NCBI GenBank assembly: GCA_002271215.1
Contig: CP018628.1
Coordinates: 3,720,001-3,784,000 of the forward strand
From: Lelliottia jeotgali
Lineage (GTDB): Bacteria > Pseudomonadota > Gammaproteobacteria > Enterobacterales > Enterobacteriaceae
Length of the DNA stretch: 64,000 nt
Direction: 5' to 3'
Shown: piece by piece, positions 1 to 9,288 of the stretch
Layout: each line of letters starts with the position of its first letter
How positions within the stretch are numbered: position 1 is the first letter of the stretch
Position numbers and translations under genes: made by a program
Notes under the pieces: generated by a model
What the model was told of the DNA's origin: nothing
Databases searched by the model: none
What the model saw: only the letters and a program-made list of their open reading frames with translations

Positions 1-122
1 CGGGACTCCAGACGGACAATTCCGCCGCCATAGTTGATGACCGCATTTTCCAGTAATTGCAGACGATCTGGCTTACTTGCCGTCTTTCTTTTATCCGACA
101 AGCCGATCAGTGTTGTTAACAC
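1..122 (-). CDS. Partial CDS, unrecognised, cut by window edge
   Basis: An open frame of 40 codons runs off the left edge on the minus strand. It begins at a GTG preceded by AAAGGAG with a 5-base spacer; an in-frame stop lies a few codons further upstream and there is no ATG, so the GTG is the likely start. The N-terminus is basic (SDKRKTASKPDRLQLLENAV) with no signal peptide, which suggests a cytoplasmic protein. It is the next gene after the FKBP-like gene, in the same direction, where some fimbrial operons carry a regulator. That role is only a guess from position. Confidence 0.5.
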   Translation of the reverse strand, partial: MLTTLIGLSDKRKTASKPDRLQLLENAVINYGGGIVRLES

Positions 123-173
123 AGGTGCTCCTTTTGCGTTTTAACGTCTCATCAGAGAGGCTGGTAGAATCCC

Positions 174-195
174 GCCGCTTAAGGTGCTAAGCGGC
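174..195 (-). terminator. Weak hairpin after the FKBP-like gene
   Basis: GCCGCTTA and TAAGCGGC form an 8-bp stem around a 6-base loop just beyond the stop codon of the FKBP-like gene. No T tract follows on the minus strand, so this may be an mRNA 3'-end stabiliser rather than a full terminator. Confidence 0.35.
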
Positions 196-201
196 AAAAG
201 A

Positions 202-1131
202 TCAGTTGGCTTTCAGCCCCTTGAAGTGATACTCCAGCACCGTAAAGGGCTGAACATGATCCGGGAGCGGCAGGGAGCCGTAGACCGATTTCGCCAGCCC
301 ATAGGCCACTATGTCGCTGCCCACACCCAAGAGCGGCAGCGCATCGCGCACAACGGACGGCATCGAATCTTCCGCCGAGATAGTCAGGGAAGGCACTTCG
401 CTAATGACATCCCCACCGAGAACCTGTTCATGCAAAGACAGGCGCACTGGTGACTCTTTGTCGGTCAACGGCTGACCTTTATTGATCACCAGGTAAGTCA
501 CGCCATTTTTAGTCTGCGCAGGTATCCGCTCGCCAATCTCTTTTCGCAACGTGGCTTCACTGACTTTCATTTTGTCTTCGACGCCAGACTGAACACGTTC
601 AGCAAAGTCTTTCCATGAATCGTCAAAAGTCTTCTGATCAAGCCGGTGGGCGTCCTGAAGACCATCGAGCAGACCCGTTTCAAACCAGTGGTCGTCAACC
701 TTCACCCCAACCGCTTCCCAGCCTTCAAGGCGACCATTAATACCGGAGATCATCGACTGACCAGCTACGTAGGCCATTTTTGCCTCCACGGTAACCGGGG
801 GTTGAGCCGACTCAGTCGCTTTAGCGATCAGGGCATCAAGTTCCTTTTGCTGGCTCGCCAAACGTTTTTCCAACTCTGCGCGCTCGGTAATCTGTTTTGC
901 TGCTTCTTCTCTTAAGCGCTGGTTCTGGCTTTCCAGCGCGACAGACGTAATGCCATATTCAGAGAGTGGCGCGACCGCTTTTTTCGATGTCGCGGCTGTA
1001 GCAGATTCGTTATTCACAGGTTTAACGTTTTTGATATCGGAAGGGGCTGCTGATGCCAGAAGTGGAATACAGATCCCCGCAATAATAGATATACGCATAC
1101 ACGCAGGCAGCACAGAATAAGACACTGTCAT
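202..1131 (-). CDS. FKBP-like periplasmic protein, last recognised member of the fimbrial operon
   Basis: About 309 residues. A signal peptide (hydrophobic run ending in ASA) is followed by a linker, a charged likely coiled coil (roughly residues 65-105), an FkpA/Mip-type N-terminal dimerisation domain (about 115-190) and an FKBP-fold C-terminus that ends TVLEYHFKGL, the usual last strand. Canonical FKBP active-site residues (the Phe-Asp pair and the central Trp) are not evident, so a chaperone role is more likely than strong prolyl isomerase activity. ATG at 1131 is preferred over GTG at 1140 because GAGG lies just before it; a later ATG (1098) would also leave a good signal peptide. It follows the tip adhesin in the same direction, so it may assist folding of fimbrial subunits (inference). 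Confidence 0.75.
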   Translation of the reverse strand: MTVSYSVLPACMRISIIAGICIPLLASAAPSDIKNVKPVNNESATAATSKKAVAPLSEYGITSVALESQNQRLREEAAKQITERAELEKRLASQQKELDALIAKATESAQPPVTVEAKMAYVAGQSMISGINGRLEGWEAVGVKVDDHWFETGLLDGLQDAHRLDQKTFDDSWKDFAERVQSGVEDKMKVSEATLRKEIGERIPAQTKNGVTYLVINKGQPLTDKESPVRLSLHEQVLGGDVISEVPSLTISAEDSMPSVVRDALPLLGVGSDIVAYGLAKSVYGSLPLPDHVQPFTVLEYHFKGLKAN

Positions 1132-1227
1132 TAACCTCACACAATAAAAATAGAATTAACTAAAATGACAAAAAATAATGAAACCGACACACCATCGCGG
1201 CTTTAAATAATAAAAAACAGTGCTTAT

Positions 1228-2226
1228 TTATTGCTTCGTTAAAATCATTACGGCGTCGGCATTAAAACTGCCGGTACCGATCGTCCCGATATTCACATAG
1301 GGATCTCTCACGACTTCAAATCCAAGGTTGACCGTTGTCACACCCGGCTGGAACGTTTGTGTCACCGTTTCTTTTGTCGTCATTAATTTATCATCAATAA
1401 AAATGGCGACACCAAGTCCTGCTTTATCTGCACTCACCACTTCACTACCCACGATAGTGACAGGCGTATACTCGAATTTCATTGTTGTGGTTGCAGCGGC
1501 ATCACCACTACACATCACTTTTAAAGGAACCGTTTTTTTGGTGGTGCTCCCCGGAACAGTGGAGATCATCCCTCGCTCGATCGTCCCCATATCCACATCA
1601 AGATCGACACCCGAATTCAGATAACAGAACGAGGGCTTTTCCGGTAAACGCGGTGCATCCTGACAGGTACGCTTTGCGCTGGTACTCCATTCACTACCGT
1701 CATCCGAGACAAAGGTGAAGCAAATCGTACTTGAAGTCGCAAGTTGCCCTGCACCACCGCCAAAATCAGGCGTCTGATCCACAATTTTCGCACCCGACTG
1801 CAGTTGGACTGCATTTCTGGAGTCGAAGGTTTGCGCACTGCTTCCCAGCGTGCAGTTTCCGGCCTGGGTTCCAGGACACGCATGCGTGCGCACGCGGTAC
1901 AGACCTGAATAGGGCACATAGGATGTGGAGAAGCCATCGGCCATTAATTTATAGCTGCCTGCTTTTTCCCCATCCACGGGCGTTGGACCATAAAAAAGAG
2001 CAACACCATCGTTTGAGTGGGCATCAGTCCACCAGCAGCTCTTAGTACCGTAGGTTTTTACGTTTATCCCTTTATTACAATTTTCTTCCGGCAGAGGAAC
2101 GCCGCGGATCGACGGCTGTACCGCAGATGCAGGTAGGGAATATGCATAAAGAAAAAAGACAGAAACAAATGCTGTAATATTAAATAATTTGCAAAGAGAA
2201 CACGTATTAAATGATAAAAATTTCAT
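1228..2226 (-). CDS. Two-domain fimbrial tip adhesin
   Basis: 332 residues with a long signal peptide ending near ASA (residues 1-36). The cysteine-rich N-terminal half (about 37-195) resembles no enzyme and fits a receptor-binding lectin domain. The C-terminal half (about 200-332) has pilin features: a Cys pair (in PSFCYLN and VMCSGD) and an alternating beta-strand C-terminus without the usual major-pilin ending. Twice the length of the neighbouring pilins and at the distal end of the subunit genes, as expected for the adhesin placed at the fimbrial tip by chaperone and usher. Receptor unknown. Confidence 0.8.
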   Translation of the reverse strand: MKFLSFNTCSLCKLFNITAFVSVFFLYAYSLPASAVQPSIRGVPLPEENCNKGINVKTYGTKSCWWTDAHSNDGVALFYGPTPVDGEKAGSYKLMADGFSTSYVPYSGLYRVRTHACPGTQAGNCTLGSSAQTFDSRNAVQLQSGAKIVDQTPDFGGGAGQLATSSTICFTFVSDDGSEWSTSAKRTCQDAPRLPEKPSFCYLNSGVDLDVDMGTIERGMISTVPGSTTKKTVPLKVMCSGDAAATTTMKFEYTPVTIVGSEVVSADKAGLGVAIFIDDKLMTTKETVTQTFQPGVTTVNLGFEVVRDPYVNIGTIGTGSFNADAVMILTKQ

Positions 2227-2256
2227 AAGTCACCAAGAATTCACCAGACAATAAGA

Positions 2257-2790
2257 TCACATATATTCTGCAACTAATGTCCCCGTCGCTTTAAATGCAC
2301 CTTCGATAAGATCCGTACCTGAGTCTCTTATCAGCTGCACTTCAATTTTGGGCGGAGATTGCGGGTCAGCAACCTGAAATTCTTTTCCCAGCTCAAGAGG
2401 AGCACCGTCTTTCAATATTTTCACCCACAGTCCCGGAATATCTGAAGAAATAGAGGCAGAATCAGTTGCCACCGGCGTGGTGGTAGTAAATACCATGATG
2501 ACCGTATTACTGGACGTCGCACTCCCGCATTCCAGGGTATATTTCAGTTCGCGAAGATATTGCCCGCTATCGACTTTAGAAATCCCGACATTGCCAAACT
2601 CCAGCGTAATTGGGCCGCCGTTGTTGAAGGTGCAGGGCATCCACGCCTGCAGGCGTCCGCTGAATGTATAGTCAATGCTGTCGCCGACTTGTCCGTCACC
2701 TGCGTAGCTTTCACCCGGCAGTACGGCGAATCCAGCAAGCAATAGAGCCACAGATAAATTTAATTTACGGAACACGTTACTCATCATCAT
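2257..2790 (-). CDS. Minor fimbrial subunit
   Basis: 177 residues: signal peptide ending in SYA (about residue 30), then a single pilin domain with two cysteines (WMPCTFN, TLECGS) for the usual intradomain disulphide and a C-terminal strand ending LVAEYM. Starts with three consecutive Met codons after AGGAA. Ten bases separate it from the upstream pilin gene. Position next to the adhesin gene suggests a tip-fibrillum adaptor, by analogy with the MrpG or PapF position; the exact role is inferred. Confidence 0.75.
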   Translation of the reverse strand: MMMSNVFRKLNLSVALLLAGFAVLPGESYAGDGQVGDSIDYTFSGRLQAWMPCTFNNGGPITLEFGNVGISKVDSGQYLRELKYTLECGSATSSNTVIMVFTTTTPVATDSASISSDIPGLWVKILKDGAPLELGKEFQVADPQSPPKIEVQLIRDSGTDLIEGAFKATGTLVAEYM

Positions 2791-2800
2791 TCTGTTCCTG

Positions 2801-3376
2801 TCAAAGAAATGCCATGGTCAGCGTTGCAGCCGCGCTGAACGTTGCGCCGCTGACAAACCCATCGCCATTGCCAATCTGTACCAGTTCGACTTTCATCGAG
2901 GGCTGCGACTTCATATCGACGCTGAATGCTTCATTCATATTCTGTGCGACATCATTGACTAATAGCCGGATCGCCAGGTCTTTACTGAGCGAACCGCTGC
3001 TGTCATCCATCACCTGCATCAGGCTGACACCCTGATAATCCGTCTCACCCGTTTGCGTAGGCACCAGCTCCATTGTGGTTTGCCCGGCGTAATCGCCACT
3101 GCATTTCATGGACGTTGTGAGTGCCTGGGGCTGCACATCTTTTAGGGTGTTTCCCCCCAGCGTGCTGTAGTTTACGGTGCCAAAATCGATGTTCAGCGGC
3201 CCTTGCGTATCAAATGTGCACGAACCCGTTGCGACGATATGCCCTGTAACATGAATATTCATTTTTACCGAATCAGCCGCCTTAACGGTGGCTGCGCAGG
3301 GTAAAATCAGAAATGCCATCAGGCAGGCCGGGAGCGCTTTTAACCCACGTACTGTTTTTTTATGCTGTTCCATCAA
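2801..3376 (-). CDS. Minor fimbrial subunit
   Basis: 191 residues. Signal peptide to about residue 33 (ATVKAADS), then a pilin domain with the Cys pair (GSCTFDTQG and MKCSGD) and a terminal strand ending in LTMAFL. Part of the run of four minor subunit genes between chaperone and adhesin. Such subunits are secreted by Sec, capped by the periplasmic chaperone through donor-strand complementation and placed in the tip or at joints of the fibre. Which position this one takes cannot be told from sequence alone. Confidence 0.75.
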   Translation of the reverse strand: MMEQHKKTVRGLKALPACLMAFLILPCAATVKAADSVKMNIHVTGHIVATGSCTFDTQGPLNIDFGTVNYSTLGGNTLKDVQPQALTTSMKCSGDYAGQTTMELVPTQTGETDYQGVSLMQVMDDSSGSLSKDLAIRLLVNDVAQNMNEAFSVDMKSQPSMKVELVQIGNGDGFVSGATFSAAATLTMAFL

Positions 3377-3414
3377 TACCTCTACCTGTTTTAACCCCTC
3401 CCTGATTGCGGAAA

Positions 3415-3987
3415 TTAGGGGTAGGTGATCTCAAAGGTCGCCGTACCGGCAAAAGGCCCGGTCAGAATGGTATGTTTATCAATCGCATCCTGTTCCGCCT
3501 GAATAAACCCTTTGAGTTTCAGTTCATTAGTGCCGTCGCTCAGCGTAAATATCGGGCTGGCTTGATTCACGGGCACCAGGTCGCCATTCATCGTCTCAAT
3601 ACCAAAGACGATGCCGTGAGTATCACCATCATCAGGCATCAGATAGCCAGGAAGAGCGATACTTTCAGTCCCGGTAAAGGTGACAATCGCCTGTGTTCCC
3701 AGGCTGATATCGCAGTCGATCAACTTAATGCTAAATTCGAGTCCGGGCGTACGCGGCGTGAGGTAAAAATACTTGGCCACAATATTGCCGGAGCTTAGCG
3801 GAATAAGCTGGCTTCCGGCATCCAGAGAGCAAGGTTCAGTCACCAGATTGCCGCTAATTTCCACATTGCTGGACGCGGCCGCCGCGTGTGCTACGTTGCA
3901 CAACATGCTCATCAGAAAGAAACTGGCGAATATCCACTGCCATCCATGACCTGACGAACTACGAAGAGTGGGAATTGTTTTCTTCAT
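3415..3987 (-). CDS. Minor fimbrial subunit
   Basis: 190 residues counted from ATG 3987, chosen because TGAGG lies nine bases upstream; a GTG nine bases earlier is the only longer alternative. Signal peptide with a long n-region and AHAAAASS cleavage area, then a pilin domain with Cys in EPCSLDAG and IDCDISLG and a C-terminal strand ending TFEITYP. The start lies just after the stop of the upstream pilin gene, consistent with one polycistronic transcript. Confidence 0.75.
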   Translation of the reverse strand: MKKTIPTLRSSSGHGWQWIFASFFLMSMLCNVAHAAAASSNVEISGNLVTEPCSLDAGSQLIPLSSGNIVAKYFYLTPRTPGLEFSIKLIDCDISLGTQAIVTFTGTESIALPGYLMPDDGDTHGIVFGIETMNGDLVPVNQASPIFTLSDGTNELKLKGFIQAEQDAIDKHTILTGPFAGTATFEITYP

Positions 3988-3998
3988 TATGTACACCC

Positions 3999-4610
3999 TC
4001 AGTCATATTCCAGCTGGAAGTCGACCGATGCCTGAAAAGGACCGGGGATCAGCGGTTCCAACGTTCGCACTGGTGTTACTGTAAACTGCAGCTCATTGTC
4101 GCCAGCGTTAACAACATGCGGCTCGTCAGAGAAACCTTGCTCTACGCCGTTATGCTTTACGTCACTGATTCGCAGACCCATTCCCGGCATCCCCGGGACA
4201 TCAATCAACTCATTGCCGCCATGCCTGTACGGTGTACCAAATGAGAGTGAAATGACCGGAAGTTTCGGGTCCCATACATGCCGGTTGGTGCGCTGGTCAA
4301 CTTCGTCACCCTGCATATGAATACAGTCACGCAATATGACTTTAAAGGTGAGTGGCGCTCCCTCATCTCCAGGATGTAACAGCGGCGCGGTGGAGATATC
4401 CCCCATCTCGACGATTTGCCAGGCCGAGCTCATATCCAGGTGACAGGCTCCTTCCAACAACATACCGTGGATGGCCAACTCACCGTGCTCCCCATCCACA
4501 TTCCAGTTATCGAGAGAAGCTGCAGCATCCAGTGGCAAAAGGAGACCGACCAGCATCATTGCCATAACCCAATGACTGCTGCGGTTTATCTTTGCTTCAC
4601 GCAATTTCAT
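3999..4610 (-). CDS. Minor fimbrial subunit
   Basis: 203 residues from ATG 4610. The open frame extends upstream only to a TTG without ribosome site, and the residues from 4610 form a proper signal peptide (LLLPLDAAAS). The mature part has the pilin Cys pair (EGACHLD, LRDCIHMQ) and the terminal pattern ASVDFQLEYD typical of PapE/PapF or MrpE-like subunits. First gene after the chaperone, so probably the subunit that joins the tip to the rod (inference from operon order in Mrp-type fimbriae). Confidence 0.75.
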   Translation of the reverse strand: MKLREAKINRSSHWVMAMMLVGLLLPLDAAASLDNWNVDGEHGELAIHGMLLEGACHLDMSSAWQIVEMGDISTAPLLHPGDEGAPLTFKVILRDCIHMQGDEVDQRTNRHVWDPKLPVISLSFGTPYRHGGNELIDVPGMPGMGLRISDVKHNGVEQGFSDEPHVVNAGDNELQFTVTPVRTLEPLIPGPFQASVDFQLEYD

Positions 4611-4685
4611 ACGCTTTTCCGCACTATTCTTTGAAAGGAATACATCCGTGTATCGATACGATCCTTGAGGGTTCGGCAAGGTCTA

Positions 4686-5456
4686 TTACCCGACTTTAGT
4701 GTCCTTGACGGTGCAGGTGTTGCCACCGCAGCCGAAAATCAGCTTAGGACGACCGCCGTAATCGTTGATGTAGGTCAGCACCGGGCTGTTACCGACAGCG
4801 GCAGCACTCCCTTTGAGGGTCGCTTTATCCTTCGGCGCAATCATGATGGGTTCAAAACCCTTGGTGGTTGCACTACTGACCGACGACGAAATTGATGAAA
4901 GCGTGACGTAATAAGGCGTTGGGTTATGGACGACGTAACGATCGCCTTCACGCGTGAGCGTAATGGCCTGCCACGGATTACTGTTCTGATCCATTTCAAT
5001 CCCGGCCGGGCGATAGAACAGCTTGATGCGCGTCTGCAGGGCAATTTGCAGCGTATTCGGTTTATCGCTTTTCGGCGGAATTTCGCGAATATTAAAGAAG
5101 AAGGTGCTTTCTCTGTCCTGAGGTAAGCTGCTCATTTCAGAGGTCACTTGCACTTTAACTTGTCCTTTGGCACCCGGCTCCACGCGCTGAACCGGTGGGA
5201 TAGCTAACAGCGGGGAGTTGATCTTGTGCCCCTTGCTATCTTCAATCCAGGTCTGCGCCAGGTAAGGCAGCGCTTTATTCTGGTTGGTAATGCCGAGGCT
5301 AGCCGATTTTTCGCTGCCATTCAGGATGACTCGAGTACGGTCAAGGGCGATGGCGGCAGTCGCACCTTGTGATACCACGACAGCCGACAATAACAGACTG
5401 GCCAAAGCCAGTTTACGGGTGCATTGCAGTGCAGATGTACGTGTTTTGTTCAGCAT
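4686..5456 (-). CDS. Periplasmic fimbrial chaperone, PapD-like
   Basis: 256 residues. Signal peptide to about residue 34 (GATAA), then two immunoglobulin-like domains. The N-terminal domain has the G1-strand region and the family signature around DRESTFFFNIREIPP; the C-terminal domain ends with a Cys pair (FGCGGNTC). It binds each secreted pilin, supplies the missing beta strand and delivers it to the usher. GGAGAGAG precedes the ATG by about ten bases. Lies directly downstream of the usher gene, the usual arrangement. Confidence 0.9.
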   Translation of the reverse strand: MLNKTRTSALQCTRKLALASLLLSAVVVSQGATAAIALDRTRVILNGSEKSASLGITNQNKALPYLAQTWIEDSKGHKINSPLLAIPPVQRVEPGAKGQVKVQVTSEMSSLPQDRESTFFFNIREIPPKSDKPNTLQIALQTRIKLFYRPAGIEMDQNSNPWQAITLTREGDRYVVHNPTPYYVTLSSISSSVSSATTKGFEPIMIAPKDKATLKGSAAAVGNSPVLTYINDYGGRPKLIFGCGGNTCTVKDTKVG

Positions 5457-5588
5457 GGCGTACAGTCTCTCTCCGGTTTTATGTAGTAAGAATCTGCTGA
5501 GCCATCACTGGCTCAGCTTTGTTTCCAGGTGTTGTTTTCAGAACTGAACAGGCAGTTTCTTTGACAGGAACGGGGTCGTGTTTAGTCT

Positions 5589-8105
5589 TTATTTGCAGGG
5601 CAGAAGCATGTTCCCGGCGGGAAGCTTCGAAGGTAGCGTGATTGAACAACGGATTTCGCCATCCCATTTCACCTGCATTTTTTCGTCTGGTTTTATCCCT
5701 GATAGCCATACATTGCCGTCTTCAGCGATGATGCCTGTTTGTTCGTTATGAAGGTTCACAATCGTCGAGCCAAATGGCGGTGAACTGCCGTCAGCCAGAC
5801 GCAGAATCGCCATCGCTTTCTGGCCTTCAAGAATGCCAAATTTGCGATATCCGATGGCACCTTCTGTCAGCGTGCCTTCAACCACCGAGCGGGTCGCTTC
5901 AACGTCATCACCCAGTTCATTGAGATCAACACTGACGCTGTTGCGATAGTAGCTACTCACTTCGGTAACGACGGCCTTACCAAACGCATTGGTATAAGTT
6001 GACGAACCATAACCACGAATAGGCACACCGCTTACCCCGCCGACATCGACTAACATGCGCGTACCGCCCAGAGCGCCGGAACGATGAAGCGCGGCACCTT
6101 CGGTTGTTGCCGTCAGTCCCCCATCGATCGACATACCAAGAGAGGTGTAGTTACCACTTTCATAGCTGGCAGCGGCGTTAATGTCCGCAATGCTGGCCTG
6201 GTGGGAAAGATAACCGCTGACTGTCTTGCTATTGTCCTTTCCGATCCCTGCGTTAAGACGGTAACTGTCATGGTCGCCAAGGCGATCGGAATAACCAACC
6301 GTATTGCTGCTGCGTCCCTGCGAGTATTGCGAATCGTAGCTCAGCGTGCCGGAGTTACCCCACGGAATAGAGATACTGGCAAACATGCCATCATCACTCT
6401 CACCGCTGCGCTTACTTCGATATGCAGACAGGTTGAAACTCAAGTTTTTCATGCCCCACAGGTCGAAGTAACGGGCAAGCGAAAGGTTATAGGTATCGGT
6501 AGCCGGACGATCCCAGTAGGTCTGGTGGCCGTAGCTTAAATACGCGGTCATATTTAACGCGCGAATCTGCTGGTTAAAACTCAGGGTGTAATACTCTTTA
6601 CTGCTACCGGCGCTATAGCCTCTGTCGTAACGCGCATTGAGGTATTGCGACATACTCATAAAGTTGCGTTCAGAGAAGCGATAACCGGCAAACGTCACCT
6701 GGCTATCCGTCGCATCAAAGCGTTTTGAGTAGCTAAGGCGGTAAGACCCCCCTTTCTTGACGACACCCTCCTCCAGTTTTGCGTGCGATTGGGTGATATC
6801 AAACGACATCGCGCCAAAAGCCAGAAGATCTCGGCCGATACCAACCGCAGCGGAGTTATAGTCGCCCGCGGCCAGCACACCACCGAACACCGACCAACCA
6901 TTCGAAATCCCCATTGATGCTTCACCCGTGGCAAACGCATCACCGATGACATGGTGCCCGTAGTCTGAAGGTTTCCCGGTCGCCATCTTAAAACGCACCG
7001 TGCCTGGGCGAGTCAGATAGGGAATGGTCGCCGTATCCAGCTCATAGGTTCGCACACTGCCGTCCTGCTCCTGGATTTTGACCTCCAGTTTGCCATTGAC
7101 GGCATTATTCAGATCCTGAATGCTGAATGGACCTGCGGCGACAGTTGTTTCATACAACACACGCCCTTCCTGGCTCACCGTCACTTTCGCATTGGTTTTT
7201 GCCACACCGGTCACTTCCGGTGCGTAGCCCCTCAGGTTGGGTGGCAACATATTGTCATCAGAGACAATACTGGCGCCGGTGTAGCGAAAGCTGTCAAACA
7301 TGCCGGAATTCAGATAGTTTTCCCCGAGCATAAGCTGCGCGCGCAGTGCTTTGAGCGCGCGGTACATGTAGTAACGGCTCCACGTCCAGCTTTGGCTGGT
7401 TGTACGCCCATCACTGTCATGCTGCCCTTGCCAGTCTGCGCGTAAACGCCACGGCCCCAGGTTAGCGCCGGTCACGCCGCTGCCAGATAAGGAGCGGGAG
7501 TTGCTTCCTTCGCGCTGCTTTTGTCTGATTTCTTGTGCGTTAAGGTTGTAGTCAAAAATGACGCCAGCAATACCGTCATCCCAGCGAGAAGGGGGATCCC
7601 AGTTTTGGGCGGTTTATTCCAGATACGCCTGCGGAATAGTGATGCGTAAAGCACCGCTACCAATATCGCCAACACTGGTCATACCTGGAAGTGAATCAGG
7701 GTTAAGACATTCATTGTTGTGCCACCAGGTCAGGTGGTCAGCTTGCTCTTGCTTCAAACCTAAAAGACCGACTATTTCCGGGGTCAGGCAAGCCTGGCTT
7801 CCTTTGGGATTATCATCGGGCACCAGAAATACGATCGGTCTCTCCGGCAACATACTGTCGTTAATCTGTAGAGCCATGTTGTAATTGCCAGGCATGATAT
7901 AACCCGCCTGAGCAAACTGGCTTAAATCAATTTGCGAACGATCTTTAATATCCATGACATCGGTATTGAACTGAATATCCGACGCCGCAATAGCTGGGAT
8001 GCATCCTGTTCCGACATATAACGCCAGCAGGATATTGAGTGTCAGCTGTTTTCTGTCAAAGCGGTCTTTCTTCAAGAAAAGCAGGTGTAGTGGATCAATA
8101 AACAT
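5589..8105 (-). pseudogene. Fimbrial outer-membrane usher, interrupted by an in-frame TAA
   Basis: The usher frame is open over 838 codons, a normal length, except for one TAA at 7614-7616 (codon 164). Reading continues in the same frame on both sides: PQAYLE before and TAQNWDPPSRWDDG after, where ushers usually have a Tyr, so a TAT or TAC to TAA change explains it. The protein has a signal peptide, N-terminal periplasmic domain, 24-strand barrel with plug, and a C-terminal domain with a Cys pair near the end (IRCSITLP, LLPCK). As read, only a 163-residue fragment is made and fimbrial export would fail unless the stop is read through, reverted, or a sequencing error. GGAAGGGGG precedes the ATG. 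Confidence 0.85.
7614..7616 (-). other. Premature TAA within the usher frame
   Basis: The single in-frame ochre codon. The flanking frame is otherwise intact with no insertion or deletion, so this is a point change. Confidence 0.85.
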
Positions 8106-8119
8106 AACAGCCCCCTTCC

Positions 8120-8665
8120 CTAGAAATAGTCCAGTTTGAAACGAATAATTGAGCTGTAATCTCCGGCATGAAGATGTTCATGATTACCCTCGAGCCGCAG
8201 GGTATACTTCATTTCCGTCGCACCAGCCTCAAGGATGTGCATATTCATCGGGTTACCAGGCTCGGCAATCTCACCGAACGCATCCGCAATTTGAAGCCCA
8301 ATTCCTCTGGCCTGGCCCTGAATGCCAAATAATCCGCGAGAGGTAGTTGAACCATCGAACGTTACCTGAAAGGCATACCAGTCGGGCAATGCTGGGTTTT
8401 GATGTTGTAATGTGCAGTTTATAAGACGAATACTGAATGGAACTTCAGGCCCCCGACCATCCCGAAGAATTTGAGCAATCGGAAGGGGTGGCATTTCAAT
8501 TGACTGATATAAACTGCCCGTATCTATTGCACACGCAGTATCAATAATACTGCCCTGCATACTTACCCGCCCCCGTGCCCCTTGCGAGGCCCAGGTATTT
8601 CCACAGAAAAATAAAATAATTCCCGCGAAAATGCCGCTCCACAGATAAATATCTTTCCTCAACAT
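8120..8665 (-). CDS. Minor pilin, possible rod terminator (PapH/MrpB position)
   Basis: 181 residues from ATG 8665, which has AAGAGGA eight bases upstream; an ATG 27 bases earlier lacks a ribosome site. A hydrophobic signal region ends near WASQG; the mature pilin domain has the Cys pair (DTACAIDT and LINCTLQH) and ends IRFKLDYF. It lies between the major pilin and the usher, where Pap and Mrp operons encode the subunit that ends and anchors the fibre. That function is inferred from position. Confidence 0.75.
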   Translation of the reverse strand: MLRKDIYLWSGIFAGIILFFCGNTWASQGARGRVSMQGSIIDTACAIDTGSLYQSIEMPPLPIAQILRDGRGPEVPFSIRLINCTLQHQNPALPDWYAFQVTFDGSTTSRGLFGIQGQARGIGLQIADAFGEIAEPGNPMNMHILEAGATEMKYTLRLEGNHEHLHAGDYSSIIRFKLDYF

Positions 8666-8751
8666 GAAATAATTCCTCTTATCGAGGGGCATCAGAAAGA
8701 CTGGCCACCACCGGAATACGATGCTGCTATAACCGGGGCGGCCATACTAAC

Positions 8752-9288
8752 TTACTGGTAATCCATCACGAAGTTAGCAACGGAGCTGAATGCACCGGCA
8801 ATTACGGAGGTAGTAGAACCCACAACGTAAGCCTGGAATTCCAGTTCGTTATCGCCATCAGCCAGAGTCATAGGAGTAGAAGCGCTGTTTGGTTCAATCG
8901 CCACGCCACCCAGGTCGGTGATCGCAACACCAACACCGCCACCAGCAGTACCAGTGGTTGCGAAGGTTTTATCCAGGGTGCCAGCAGAGTCACCAGCGAT
9001 ACCGTTGAAAGCAACGGTCGCGGTAGAACCTACAGAAGTGTCACAGTCGTGCAGCTTAATGCTGAAATCTACTGGAGAGGATTTCTTACCACCTTCCAGT
9101 GCGTGTTTAGCAATTGCGCCCATCTGAACGGTTTGGTCAAGGCTATCGGAGTCAATAGAGCAAGCAGCTTCGATAACAGTGCCTTCAAATTTGATTTTAC
9201 CGTGACCCTGGTCAGCGTCAGCATGTGCAGCGCCAGTTACCATTGCTGAAGCCATAGCTACCGCACAAACAATTTTTTTCATGTTCAT
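8752..9288 (-). CDS. Major fimbrial subunit, FimA/MrpA-like
   Basis: 178 residues: typical signal peptide ending AHADA (about residue 25), then a Gly/Ala/Thr/Ser-rich pilin domain with two cysteines (EAACSIDS, LHDCDTSV) and the classic penultimate-Tyr ending (ANFVMDYQ). First gene of the operon, with GGGA seven bases before the ATG and a long AT-rich region upstream. Forms the fibre rod by donor-strand exchange. Codon use looks more biased than in the minor pilins, as expected for an abundant product. Confidence 0.9.
   Translation of the reverse strand: MNMKKIVCAVAMASAMVTGAAHADADQGHGKIKFEGTVIEAACSIDSDSLDQTVQMGAIAKHALEGGKKSSPVDFSIKLHDCDTSVGSTATVAFNGIAGDSAGTLDKTFATTGTAGGGVGVAITDLGGVAIEPNSASTPMTLADGDNELEFQAYVVGSTTSVIAGAFSSVANFVMDYQ

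Noticed and set aside
7472-7675. 67-codon frame bridging the usher gap
   Set aside because: It is in a different frame; the usher's own frame is open across the gap apart from one TAA, so no frameshift is needed.
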